From: Anastatus disparis
Lineage: Eukaryota > Arthropoda > Insecta > Hymenoptera > Eupelmidae
DNA length: 64,000 nt
Reading direction: 5' to 3'
Assembly: GCA_017163975.1 (NCBI GenBank)
Contig: JAFFSR010000035.1
Coordinates: 1,908,501 to 1,972,500, forward strand
A model generated the notes under the pieces. It had not been told where the DNA came from, made no database searches, and worked only from the letters and a program-made list of their open reading frames with translations. Made by a program: the position numbers and the translations under genes. Positions 33,953-46,896 of this stretch are shown here, piece after piece; the stretch's first letter is position 1, and the number at the start of each line of letters is the position of its first letter.

Positions 33953-35868
33953 TTTAAATTTACTTTTTAAGTTGTACAACTGACGGCAAATTCCTGCCCC
34001 GACAATTTAAGAAATTGCCACATGGGCTACCAACCATGTGCCAGCCTAATCCTGAATTCATAAGTTGGTGACGAAATCTCAGCACGGTTGCAAGCATGAT
34101 GGTAGTATAACTGTAGTACACGTGACAAGCACGCGTGATCAAAAATTGCTCAGCACGTAATGTTATCGGGGTCAAAAATCAAAAGAGAGTACATTGTATA
34201 CAAAACAAACTATTCTCAGTTATTTCATTTAATCTTTCTGAGTTCAAGTTGAAGCCAAAATTCAATCAAGTTTAAGGATTGGGGGCTTTTTATTTTTATG
34301 GATCGTTCTCATTGCTTCTGGATTTTATTTTTTGTCATTGTGGAGATCAAAAGTAGCTGAATTCAATCTATTGTTTTAATTTAATTGTAACCTGCAATTT
34401 TCAAGCAAATTCTGGTTAAGGAAATCATCAAAAACATTTATCTGGTTAACAAATAAAAAATTATTGTAGCGTCTTTGTTAAATAATAAATTAATTATTAA
34501 CAAATCGATTTGTCGACTACAAGAAAAATTTATTGGAAAATAGAGCTTAAAGTAAACTTTTTAGATCAACAGAACGTAATTCTAGAATTTGTATTTATTT
34601 GATTTGCTAATTAGCAAATTGAGAAAAAAGTATCAATTGTTGAAATCCTTTAGTTAAGTGCCAAAACATATTTTGCAAGTAGTTTGATCAATATTTTCAT
34701 GTTTTTAATGTGTCAGATTCGACAAGTCAAAATATTCAATTGCATTTATTTCAGTACATTTATGTATTACTCAATTTTTTTGGTATTTGAAAAATGTATC
34801 TGTGGTTCATCTTTCACTATTTAAGGAAACTACTCTTTGCTTGATACCAAAAAACGTGATACATATTATGGTCAATGTTCCAACTGCTACAGATTTAAGA
34901 TTACCCATGGTGTAAATTGATAAAAATATATATTTTAATATGCTGAATTTCAATCAAAATAGATTTATGTAAAACGACATACAAACTATCAATATTTACA
35001 TTACTGCAATGTTTTGAAACAATAATTATTTATAAATAATTATGTACCTTAGCTGACTGAGCTATAAAGGTCTTTATCTATTCAATTAAACGCTCGATTT
35101 TTTTGAAGTTGTCAGTTATTTAGTCAAAATTGTGAAATCTTTAAAAAAAATTTCCATTGACTCTATCATTGTAAAATATTTGAAATGATGATTTTATAAA
35201 ATTTTTATCTAAATAATATTAAAGTTTGAATAAAAATTTTTCAATTAAAAAAATATGTCTACAAAGTTCTATTTGTTCTAATGTTATGAAGGAATGAAAA
35301 TGATACAGAAATTTGACAAATAGTGTGCATAAAAAAGAAATATTGAATTTTATATGAATTTTTTTATTAATTTTCATCACTTTTTCTTTAACGAGTTGAG
35401 CTTTTTGAAGATTTTTTAGAATTATTTAAGGTTTTGATTGAAACGTTATTATAACTTTGATCAAAATTTTCTCGAATAATTTGAAAACTCTACACTCTGA
35501 AGTAGAAGTAGAGATTTAAAAAAAAATTAAAATGTAGACAAAATAGCTCATAATTTTGAAAAAATCGAGCCTTAGATTAAAATTGTAGATTTTTCAAATT
35601 ATGTCAGGCAATTCATTGTAGTTATTATGGGTCTTAATGACACGTTGAAATAAAAATAAATAAAAAAAAAAAAATTGGAGTTACTGTTCGATGTCTTTCA
35701 TTTTTATTTATTTTGTAACTTCTATTAATTTAATATTTTTAATATATAAAATTAATTATATTTTAGTAAATTTTTTACTCATTGTTAAACAACATAATAC
35801 TAGATACATTTATCATTTCAAGCAGCATTAGTATTCAGTACCATATGCTTTCTGAATCATAATTTATT
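33953..35868. other. No gene recognised
   Basis: Mostly AT-rich noncoding sequence. A slightly GC-richer block at 33960-34170 has short open frames on both strands but no domain or splice support. Confidence 0.5.
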
Positions 35869-36116
35869 TAAGGTATCAGGCCTGAGTTAAAGTCTAAAAA
35901 AAAAATTAAATTCAAATGTAATGATAAATTTTTTCACTGGAGGTTGTCTTATCAAAATTGCAGATCAGTAAACTTGTGAAGATATATAATTTAAAGGTTT
36001 CTGCAAATTTTGAAGTCAATTGGTTGAAAATTAGCTGAGAAATCCTGCGGCAAAAGAAAAGGATTGTAACCATCGGATGAGGTCTTTTGAAATTATTCAT
36101 AGATTAAAGTTTTATA

Positions 36117-36171
<55 letters not shown>

Positions 36172-36211
36172 TTTCATTAATCAATGTCATAAGAAAAAAA
36201 ATTTATATTAC
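35869..36211. mobile_element. Left half of a TTAA-flanked MITE, split by the Copia-type element
   Basis: TTAA 35869-35872 then GGTATCAGGCCTGAGTTAAA; the inverse arm lies at 43349-43397 with TTAA 43398-43401, on the other side of the LTR element. About 50 bp of terminal inverted repeat is recognisable. Contains an (AT)n run at 36120-36168. Confidence 0.75.
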
Positions 36212-36488
36212 TGTTAGGAGTGTGCGCATATTTAAGTGCGATTTGTTTGTGAAGACTGCCGTGGGCAGAAGCGCCCTCTTAGCTTTTCCCTCTCTGTTCA
36301 AGAGTCACTTCTTATTGAGACGCGCGTGTGAATGCAGGGCCGGTGTATGAACGAGTGTTTGTTAAAATATATTGTACTAAACGAGTGACTCTGTGTTGAG
36401 TGTGAATAAATAAACAAACTTATTAACTTTATATATGTGTGTGTTTTATTGTGTGCATCCTCAACTCTGCTAAAATAATATAATCTCA
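36212..36488 (+). repeat. 5' LTR of Copia-type element, 277 bp
   Basis: Begins TGTTAGGAG and ends AATCTCA. It appears identical, base for base by eye, to 43068-43344 and to 56868-57144. An AATAAATAAA polyadenylation signal lies at 36405-36414. Confidence 0.95.
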
Positions 36489-36491
36489 AAA

Positions 36492-36507
36492 GGTTATGGT
36501 AGCCCAG
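36492..36507 (+). other. Primer-binding site candidate
   Basis: GGTTATGGTAGCCCAG follows the LTR by 3 nt and resembles the internal initiator-tRNA-Met primer site used by Copia elements. Assignment to the Copia superfamily rests largely on this and on the PPT. Confidence 0.6.
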
Positions 36508-36788
36508 CAAGCTTCAACTGCGCTGTGCGAAGATGGCGAAAAGTATTTTCACCAGCAAGCTTTTACTGCGCTGAGTGAGGATGGCGAAAAAGAACCTCAA
36601 CAACAACTACTAGGTAAGGTGTTGAAAAGTGAAAAAGCGTTCCTTGTGTTCTCGCGAGTAAAGCAAGGAATGGACGACAATCGAGAGGCGTCCTGCGGTC
36701 GCTGCATGTGCGAGTTTTTGTGATTTGATGTAGCGAATAAATTTAAGGAGTATTTTTGTTTTTCTTATAGTTGCATCTGCAACTTTTA

Positions 36789-36824
<36 letters not shown>

Positions 36825-39800
36825 TCCATGATGCTCTCTCATCTCTTGTCCTTTTCATATAGACTAACATGGGTTAGTTGTAGCAGAGGAAAAGGAGAAA
36901 AGAAGAAAGGAGTCAGTACGAGAAAAAGAATTAACGAATGTGGTTTACTAAGAAACGATGAGACGAACGAGAGACAGAGAGCACGCACGCGTGAAAGAAA
37001 GATGGCGCATAAAGAGAAGCTCGCGATGAACGACGCCACGACGAACTTGTCGACACGAGTAAGGAACGAGAAACAAGAAATGCAAATGGAGACTATAACG
37101 ATGAACGAGAGGGATATAAGGAACGATGTGTTTATGTGTGCTATAAGATAGCTATGGGACGCCATAGCATATAAAAACGCACAAACATAACAAAACGAGA
37201 TCTAAACAATAATGCATGCTAGATTTAATATAAAATAAATTAAATTGGAAATAAGGTGCTGAAATAAATTAAACTAAAATAAACCAGTGCAAAATAAATT
37301 TATAACGATGTCATTTATATGAGTGCGGCGAGTATGTACGTATATATGAAGAATCTTTAACTTATGTGTACATACACGAATATAAGCAGTACGTGAATAC
37401 GAGATATGAACTTGTGTACGAGTGTGCATACGTATATGTATATGTACGTATATATACGTGTATATGTATACACATAAATGTGAATGAGTAATCATTCAAA
37501 TTATTCAAATTATACACAAAACGAGAACGAGATATAAAAAGTTTTTATTGGAAGTTTTATTTAATCTAAGGAGTAATATGACGGTAACAAGAAAACCGTT
37601 GCTCAGACGAGAACGAAAGAGCGATATTAACGATGGACTCTGGCCAAGTCTAAATCTTAAATATATATGTATATAGTTATATATACAAGTATCTTGTATG
37701 TATTTTATATACGTACAATCAAACTAAATAAAAATTAAAATGTTAACATAAAGGCCGGCAGTGGCGCTGCAAACAATTTTAACTTATACATTTATGATTA
37801 AAATTATAAAAATATATGGCAGCGCCTATTACAAATTCAAGTGTATACGAGTTCGAGTGTTTTATAGTGAAATTAAATTTAGCAATCATTTTGATCGTCT
37901 TGAAACTGCATACTTGTGTTCGGTATACCAGAATCTTAACGATCAACTTAATTGCAGTTGTTTGGATATTAATCATACTTGTGTTCAGTATATTAAAATC
38001 TTGACAATGAAATTAAAATTTTACAACTGTTTAAAGACTGATAATGCTTGTGTCCAGCGTATCAGAATCTTTATAATGCAAATAAAAATTTCAACTGTTC
38101 TGAGTTTGACAAGGCTTGTGTTCAGCATGTCAGATTCTTGACAGTGAAATTTATTAAATTGAAATTTGTTAAAATTGAGTTATGCTAAATACGATAAATA
38201 ACGAATATATAATTAAATAAATTTAGTTTTCAGTTTGAATTTAGGTACTGCTTGTGTTCAGTGATATCTGAATTTCTAACTGTATAACTGATTGATAGGA
38301 AAGGAGTTCATATCTAATGAACGGATGGCAGCACTTACGAGAGCAATTATCTAAGAACGAAAGGAGGGTCTGCCATTCTATATATCTTACTGCCGTGACC
38401 TATTCAAAACGAGGCGCAGCTGCGATACGAGAAATTGAGGAATTGAACGAGGAACGATACGAGAATATGGAGAATAGAACGAAGAATGGAACGAGAGAAT
38501 AAGAGAGTAAAACGAAACCAAACATCGAGACAAAGAGAAACGAAGACCAAAAGGTAAATGATGTATATAACCAGTTTGTAATTGTAAACTAAGATATAAA
38601 TCAGGCAACTATTTTTATGTTAAAAGGATCTACCAAAATTGAAATTTAATATATATATAGAAAATTGCCATTATAAAATTTGAAGTTTTCTTAAAGAAAG
38701 ATGAAACATCGTCTAAACGAGTGCATAACAAAGTTAATATTAACGATGAAAACTGTCTAATTTCGATTCTTTATAGGAATCAAGGATCAAAAGGCCACCT
38801 TCATGGTTCGAGTTGATGTATTCGAAAAGGAGACATCTAGAAAGGAGTCATGATCTAGAAATAGAACCACAGACAGAATTGAGGTGGGTCGCAAGGAGGT
38901 GCAGACAACGAAAACAACGATGTACAACGAGTTCAAGAACTTAAAAATTCAGATTGACATTTCTGATAAATTCTTATGAAATACTTTCATAAATAAGAAT
39001 AGTATTGAAAATCTGATAACGAGATAACCGAGTTCGATTTAGTACGAGCTGTAATTTTACAGGGATCAACATTGAACGAATTGATAAATCGAAAATATCT
39101 CTGCTTGTGCTGGCAGAATGGAAATCTTTAACGAGAGTAACTTAACGTATAATCCTATATCAATAAATGGGCTCCTCAGCTCAAACGATGATTTAAAAGA
39201 GAGTGTCGAAGGAAATCATACAGTTATAGTATGAAACATTATTATCAACTACATTGACACTCATTACCATAAGGAGGTTGTAAAATAAATGGAGAAATAG
39301 GATTATGAAAAAGAAATAACTGTATAGTTTGCTATATAATCTGAGAAAGAAATAAACGAGTGCATTTTGGATTGATTTTACAAGTCAATAAGGAATTACA
39401 ATAAGTATCAAATGTAAAATTGTTAGTTGGTAAATATATGGGAAAAACCAAAACATGGAATGCATGACGAGCGACAAAACAGCAGCTGAAATTGCAGATT
39501 AAAAGAGTTTGATTCTACCGATATTCTAAGCTAATACTTATATGCATACAGTACTTAGTTAATAATTTCAATGTGTTACGAGATCAACTGGATGACGAAT
39601 TATACAGAAAGCGATTATTCAAAACGAAAATGACGAGAAAAATAAAGAAAATATAAAATAATGAATGTAAATGGAATTGTTAACGCAATGTTGTTAATTA
39701 ATTCTTGAAAATTATTAGAAGGAGGATAAGTAAAACGAGCAACGAAATTTAAATAAAACGAGTTCAATTTAACATCCAAAGTAGAAACATTACGAGATTT

Positions 39801-40264
39801 AGCAATAAAAGAAATAAAAAAAAAAAAAAAAAAAAAAAATTATCAACGAGTGAAAACTGGAAGTCAAGAGTAGAAGAAAACACTTACAAGGAAGATGATG
39901 AAAATTTAGAATCAAATAAAAGAAAAAGAGTTTTGGATATTGAAATTAAAATCGATGTCAAAACAATGTGAACAGAATAAATGACTGTTCTGAGATTATA
40001 CAAATTCTCACTGACTTCGATGTAAGATTTTAATCAACGAGTTTCTCATTAATTTTTAAGGTTCTAACGAGGATAATCAAGAGATTAAATTTACTTACAA
40101 AACAACAACGTGAACTTAAGATCGGAGGGAGTAAGTACGAGTCAAAGCACTGCTGACGAGTATAAAATTTATCTTATGAGGTAATACCTTTATGCAAATG
40201 CTTTACAGAAAATTTATTACATCAGTCAAAGTTTACGAATCAGTGTTTGAATATATATATATGT

Positions 40265-40298
<34 letters not shown>

Positions 40299-43055
40299 GT
40301 ATATGTATATATCTAAATAACGAGTCGATTAATATATATGCATATATGTATATGTATACATAGTCATGTATCAAATAAAAATATTTATTATTGGAGTACA
40401 AATATAAAATTGCATTGCTTAAGAGAATACGACTTCTGTAAAAAGAGCAATAACGAATGCCTAATTTCAACGAAATTATAACATACTTAACTACAAGAGA
40501 TTTAATCAATAAAGAAGAAACTAGAGGAAATAATAAAAATTATAAAAAATTATAGGAAACGAGTACGAATGCGAAAGCACTGAATCATACTAAAATCTAA
40601 TAATACTAGATTGAATAGTCAGTGTTACGAAGGAGATTTGGAGCACTGAGTTATACTCTGATTTCAATAACACTATATTGAAAATAATAAGAGTTACAAA
40701 GGAGATTATAGAAATTAAAAAGGATAGACTTTGAAATCACGTAAGCTGAGAATATCGAGATAACTTCTCTTAACAGTGAAACGATGATTTGATACGAATA
40801 AGAAATTTTTCTTAAATGATTAAAGGAGTTACAGAGAAATTATAAATATGCCGTGGATTATAATTCTGAAATATCGGAAAGCATGGGTATTGTGGCTCTG
40901 GAATCTGCTGTGTTCGCAAATAACAGATTGCCACATATCTCCAACGATTTGCTGTCACGTCTAGAAAAACTGAAGTCCAATTACGAGTTTGAAATAACAT
41001 AATAAAACGTTTTAAGTGTTTAACGTGTACAAGGATGTTGAGAAAGATTGGTCTTAAAATTCAAGAGTATCCGGAAAGGAGTGATATTGGTAGGTTACGA
41101 GCAAACAGAATAAATCCTACTAAAATCAGAAAAGGAAAAGTTGAAAAGAATCAAGATACAAATTCAGCGAGGAGCAAATGTTTGTCTACAAACATAAACG
41201 AGGAAAATTAAATAGTCGAGAAATTAAACGAGATAATTAAATATGAAGGCGATCTGCGAGCATAGGCTATGGAGTTGAAGAAAATGATATAAATGGAGAT
41301 ATTAAAAACGGAGGGAGCGTTAAAGAGAAGACGAAGTATAAGGAGGCTGATGCTGCCAAAACAGAGGAAAACAACTTTATGCATTAATGACTGAGATGGA
41401 AACTGGTCATGCTGTATATCAGTTAGCAACAAGATCTAATGTCAAACAACGATGGAGAAAAGCTTAATGTTAATACGACGAGTTAGTTTTTATATTATAT
41501 ATCAAAATAATGTCTAAAGAATAGTAGATAGAATGATTACACGGAATGAAAAGGAGTTCAACTTAATAGGTTCAAAGGAAAAGACAACTATCTGTTGATT
41601 TCAAGTATAAAATTGGATTTTTCATAAGGAGACTTGAAAATGAATATATACAAGTTACACATACATGTGTCGCGATTATTGTCAATCAAAGCTGCGCTGA
41701 TTATAGCGAACTGATAGAATAAAGAAGTTTTTTTTAAAGGATGTAAAAACAGCTCGATTCGCTCAGTAATGAAATATTCATAAAGATTCATAAAGGAGTA
41801 TACTCTTCTGCTGAAACGAGACAAATTATATAAACTGGAGTGAGTTTTAAATGGACTGAAATTTTATAAATTGGAAAATGATAGTTTACGAACATCTACT
41901 ATCAGAACAGGTTTATAACATCACAACGAGCCATGTAAATCTACTTGAGTAAATGATTGTTGACCATCGAGTTTTGATGTTACTTATAAATGATGTTACA
42001 TTCATATTCGATATTATTAAATTGGAGGAAATAAGCAAAATAATTGTTAAAAGGAGTTTAAAATATCTAATACTGGAATATATAAAATTTTCTGGAAAAT
42101 ATAAATTTAATGAGACAAACGAGCGAAAGTCTCGAAAATCAAACGAGAAAATTATATTAATGAAATGTTAATTAAGTTCAATTTCGAGGAAAAGTATCTA
42201 CTTAAATAATATTAATGGTCACAAATCAAGTGACAAACCGAATAGAAAAAGATCACGAGGCAAACGAGGAATTTAATACTAGTGATGATATTTGAAAACA
42301 GTAATAAGAGATCTTATATAGAAATTGTTGGTACTTTGTTAGACTTGACAAACTATTAAAAATCAGACATTGCTTATGCCGAGAATATTCTGCGTCGACA
42401 TCAAATAAAGTCAACTGAACGAGAATAAAATACAACTGAACGAGTATCCAGATATCTAAAGAGAACAAAACTCAAAGCTATGTAGTATCATGAAAATTTG
42501 ATGATTTTCAAGGTTTCACTGATACGAGTTTCGACAACTGGAGGATTTTGTAACTACAAGCAAATATGTTGAAAAATTGTCCAAGGTCCCTTTTGCGTGT
42601 GCAGGCTGAAGGGGAGCAGCGTATATCTCACTCATCCATCAAGTAGAATATGTATTGATGAGTAATTGAAATCTGAAACTAATTTCTTTATAAAACGTAA
42701 TACGAGTTCAAAAGGAGTTTAATTATAAACGAGTTTTAAGAAAAGACTTTACACAAATGGTACCGTGATAGTCATGTTGCTGCAACGGGTGTTTAGACAA
42801 AGTCTGGTTGGAAACGAGTATATCACGAGTGAATTTTGAGCGAGTTAGTCAAAGATAAATGATTGACTTGAATTATCATGTTGTCAACATTTTGACCAAG
42901 CTATTGACTTTCGATTCAATAGCAAATTAATAAAATAAAATCAATGCATAAGCTCATGTTGTTCTCTTCTGTTACAGGCCCTAAGACCCGAGGCGACTAT
43001 TCATCCATGAGCCCTCATCGTGTCCTTTGATTCAATTTAATTTATTTTGTAAATA

Positions 43056-43067
43056 TGCGGGAGGGAG
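43056..43067 (+). other. Polypurine tract of the Copia-type element
   Basis: gcgggagggag directly precedes TGTTAGG of the 3' LTR. Confidence 0.9.
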
Positions 43068-43344
43068 TGTTAGGAGTGTGCGCATATTTAAGTGCGATTT
43101 GTTTGTGAAGACTGCCGTGGGCAGAAGCGCCCTCTTAGCTTTTCCCTCTCTGTTCAAGAGTCACTTCTTATTGAGACGCGCGTGTGAATGCAGGGCCGGT
43201 GTATGAACGAGTGTTTGTTAAAATATATTGTACTAAACGAGTGACTCTGTGTTGAGTGTGAATAAATAAACAAACTTATTAACTTTATATATGTGTGTGT
43301 TTTATTGTGTGCATCCTCAACTCTGCTAAAATAATATAATCTCA
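43068..43344 (+). repeat. 3' LTR of Copia-type element
   Basis: Same 277 bp as the 5' LTR. The 5 bp on either side of the element (attac and aaaat) do not match, so no target duplication is visible. Confidence 0.95.
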
Positions 43345-43401
43345 AAAATTACATTTGAATTCAATTTTTTTTCAGACTTTAACTCATGCCTGATACCTTA
43401 A
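43345..43401. mobile_element. Right arm of the split TTAA-flanked MITE
   Basis: Inverse of 35873-35922, ends GCCTGATACC then TTAA. Also present in copy B at 57145-57200. Confidence 0.75.
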
Positions 43402-45125
43402 ACTTATTATTGCTTACTGGTTTTCTCTAGTACTGAATCTTAGATTTGCGAGTAATGACTAATATCCTTTTTTTCGTGTATGAGATTTCACCACCTTTTA
43501 AAAATTTTACATGATCTAAGTATTATTTTTAAAAATTTTCAATTGGAAAAATATAAGAAAAGTTATGCTTCAATGACATAATTTTAAAATTAATTATGTT
43601 TTAGTAAGTACAACTAATATTGATACAATTTTGATGAGCCCACCAGAAACATAATTTTTATTGATCTTTGCATAGAAGAACAAACATTTTTGCTTTTAAA
43701 TTAGTGAACATTCCAGTATAAAGTAATTATTATGAACCAATAATCTGGAATTGCAATTGTAACAGAAGCGTATATGTAAGTATTGATGTAGTATATGTAT
43801 AATTCTAACGTTAAGACAGTAGTTTAATATTTGAAAGAATATAGTATAATATGTATCAAATATTTCAATTGAAATGTATACATATATATGTATACACATA
43901 CGTATACTAATTGCTTAATTAATTGTTGTGTATTAAATTGTAATTTAATGTATTGTAACATCAATGAATTAATAAAGAGATCATTGCATAGTAAATATCA
44001 AATTGCTTAATTACATTTTTTGAATAATTGTATTAATGATGATTTAAATCAAGTGAAATAAGTGTTTTTAATTACTGCATGCCATACCTTTATATTCATA
44101 TTAAAGAAATTATTTAAAAAGTATTATCATGATATAGGTTGGTTTAATAAATAAAAGTTATCAACTGTTAAAAGTAATTCAATAAGGTTATTAAAATTGA
44201 ATTAGTCCAAAAATTCAAGATACGCTCAGTAAATTGAAAGTCAAAACAAAATATTTTTTCAATGCAAAGATAATTCATAATTATATCTCTGAGTATCAAA
44301 CTAAATTAAAATTGCACCTACAATTAAAATTGGTATAAAGTAATTAAAATTGAATGATTGTTTTCATACAAATGATGCTAAGTATAAATTTTTGTGATAA
44401 TCAAAACTCATAAATATTGGTTAACGATAGCTAATTTGACTCTATCTAGCATACCAGAATTCTCTCCTATAATAAAAACTATAAACACTAAGACTCAACG
44501 AATATATAATATCAATTGATAAATGTATGTATTGGTGAAAAAAATATGATAAATAATAAATAAAATAATAATAAACTTTTTTCAGGAAAATTTTTCTCCA
44601 ACATATTTCTTTTATTTTTAATAAATTCTATAGCTTATATTCTTTATTGCATCCTAGAATTTATTCAATTTTTAATAGAAAATAGAAAAAAAATTGAAGT
44701 ACATTCAATAAATATTGTTTTAGTTCATATTTCATTTATTTTATTTTGATTTTTGGTAATGTAAAAAATACGAGAAAAACATTTAGGTAAAATTTTATTT
44801 ATGAAATACGTTATGTCACTATTACACTGCACAAAAGCCTCATATATTTTTCTGAATGGAAAATGCAATTTATTAAAGTACATTATACTATATGATGCAA
44901 GAGTCATTTCTATTCAAAATTAAAGCAATTACAAACTTTTGTTAAATAAGTATAGTTTTATGAAAGTTATAAAGTTTATAAATTTACTAAGTTTTTTTCT
45001 GATTGAAACGGAACTAAATAAAGGATTTAAAAAAAAACTTATGCTTAAAAATTGAAAAATATTTTGCTTTTGGACCAGTGTGGCGAATTGGTTATATTGA
45101 TGTCATTTTCGAAATATCGATAATA
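43402..45125. other. No gene recognised
   Basis: AT-rich, non-coding; also in copy B (57201-58923). Small open frames (for instance 43696-43899 minus) carry no motif. Confidence 0.6.
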
Positions 45126-45632
45126 TCCCAGGCGGAAATCACATTCTGAAATAAAAAATGATAAAAAATAATAACTGATATTAACAATTTAAAATGTCTA
45201 GATTTTGGACTGTAATAAAAGTTTGAAATAGTTATTATTTTTTATTTTTTGTTTTAATTTCTTATTATTTTTTATTATTTTTTATTAGCTTTTTCAATTT
45301 GGAAATCATACGCATAAACCAAACCTAAAATAAAAGTTATTATTAGTTATTATTTTTTATTACTTTCTTATGAAACAATAGTTATTATTAGTTTTTATTT
45401 TTTATTATTTTTTATTAGCTTTTTCAATTTGAAAACCATACGCTAAACCAAACCTAGAATAAAAGTTATTATTAGTTTTTATTTTTTATTACTTTCTTAT
45501 GAAACAATAGTTATTATTAGTTTTTATTTTTTATTATTTTTTATTAGCTTTTTCAATTTGAAAACCATACGCTAAACCAAACCTAGAATAAAAGTTATTA
45601 TTAGTTTTTATTTTTTATTATTTTTTATCAGC
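45126..45632. repeat. Subterminal repeats left of the third transposase (three 128-130-bp units)
   Basis: gctttttcaattt starts at 45289, 45419 and 45547, each followed by caaacctaRaataaaag and ttattattagttWttattt. The same ttattatt/aataataa words occur inverted on the other side of the transposase at 47150-47400. Such arrays at both ends are a known feature of CACTA-like elements. Confidence 0.8.
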
Positions 45633-45633
45633 T

Positions 45634-46896
45634 TCTGATTGGCTCATTTGGATTTTATTCGGTGCTTTACCAAGCCTAAAAGGGCTTCTACCTAGAAAAT
45701 ATCTAAATCATCTTGCAATGTTTATCTCAGCTTTAAATACTCTTCTACAAGATAGCATATCACCACATGAACTAAAGATTTCAAAAATTTTATTAATAGA
45801 ATTTGTTTTTTATTTTGGTATATTTTTCGGAGATAAGTATATGTACTACAATGTACATTTACACGGAGAAACTTTTTAAGGCGAGAGACCTTAGTTAATC
45901 ATGAGGTGAGAGACCTTTGTTAATGGAACGATTCGATGAAGCGTCGTGTCTTACGTATAAAGGTCTGAGACCTTTATTTTGAAGACTGAAGGTATAAAGC
46001 CTGGAAAAACCGAATCCACGTATACATCAGCCGGACGTAATAAACGTACGGCCTCGGTAACAAAGGTCTCAGACCTTTATGCTCAAGACGGGACGACTCG
46101 TTTACTTTATAGAGGCGCTCGGCCCTACACTACAGAGGTCTTTCGCCCCAAAAAGTTTCTCGGTGTACTGTTACATTTAACTGATACTGTCGAGAATTGG
46201 GGACCACTATGGGCAATCAATACTTTTCCCTTCGAAAGCCATAATAAAAATTTACTTGAAATGAAGAAAAGTAATTACCACATCGCTAAAGAAATAGTTA
46301 TTAGACTATTAACTTATCAACAAATTCCACAATTAGAAACGGAAAGCTTTATTTCTCAAGAAACGAAAGATTTTGTTGATCAACTGAACAGTAAAAGATT
46401 AAAGAAAGTAGTAAAAATAGGTGATTGTACACTAGTAGGATGTGCAAAACGTCACATTCTAACCAAAAAGAAATTTCGTGCCTTCGTTTCTTTATAAATA
46501 TTAATAAAATTACTGAATGTAAAAAATACAATAAAATTATATATCAAAGTTGTAGATACACATCTTGTTATTATTCAAAAGGAAAAAACTAATGATTCTA
46601 TTTTTCAAACGAAAGATAGTAAATTCGGAATCATTAGTTCTATATATTTGATTAAATACGACGATAACTGTGATGTTTATATTTTCTTTAAATTATTAAA
46701 ACTTGTACCGGTTTCATTTGTTAATGACACTGATGTAAAAGAAGTCATAAATTTAGAAAAATATTCACTCTTTCATGGCGAAATTCAATGTCTTAAGTAT
46801 ACCATGCTACACCGGCCTTGTATAATAACAAAATGTAATAATGATTATTATTTAAGCTCAATTTTTAAAGGTGCTCTTGGTCGCTGCATTAATTAA
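45634..46896 (+). pseudogene. Third Tnp2-like transposase, C-terminal part, interrupted by a MITE (copy A)
   Basis: 45634-45861 encodes LPSLKGLLPRKYLNH, LLQDSISPHELK and ends YYNVHL at the insertion; after the MITE (45862-46165) and one TA, 46168 resumes with LLHLTDTVENWGPLW, NTFPFESHNK and a 200-residue C-terminal region. Removing MITE plus one TA keeps the frame. The WGPLW/FPFES signature differs from X1 and X3, so this is another lineage. Copy A has two further indels compared with B: one A fewer near 46468 and two bases fewer near 46581, which together restore the frame. The N-terminal two thirds, with catalytic acids, is missing. Confidence 0.85.
45862..46165. mobile_element. TA-flanked MITE inside the transposase (copy A), 304 bp
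   Basis: TA 45860-45861 and 46166-46167 flank CACGGAGAAACTTTTT and the inverse AAAAAGTTTCTCGGTG. The interior repeats the word AGGTCT/AGACCT at least six times, partly as palindromes (aaaggtctgagacctttat). Confidence 0.92.

Larger units (their letters stand above)
36489..43067 (+). mobile_element. Interior of a non-autonomous Copia-type element (LARD-like)
   Basis: 6.6 kb between identical LTRs without an intact gag or pol. All open frames are below about 130 codons and show no CCHC, DTG, integrase or YVDD motif. The plus strand is A/G-rich and packed with the word ACGAG: I count 12 in 38337-39360, while the inverse CTCGT is nearly absent. Homopolymers of A lie at 36791-36821 and 39813-39839; TATG/TA-rich microsatellite at 40249-40345. 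A weak match NILTKLL near 42880 might be a trace of the Copia RNase H end. Because the LTRs are identical the insertion is young, so the non-coding interior must have been mobilised by proteins in trans. Confidence 0.75.

Noticed and set aside
33960..34175. Possible small Cys-containing exon
   Set aside because: Open on both strands, no signal peptide, no splice sites and no recognisable spacing of cysteines.
37274..37495. Small minus-strand gene in the Copia interior
   Set aside because: Derived from TA/TG-rich simple sequence; low complexity.
36489..43067. Intact Copia gag-pol
   Set aside because: No frame above about 130 codons and no YVDD, integrase or protease motif; only one weak RNase H-like trace near 42880.
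45979..46497. Start of a 172-codon gene at the first ATG
   Set aside because: The first 60 or so codons belong to a MITE; the real transposase frame enters from upstream of the insertion.
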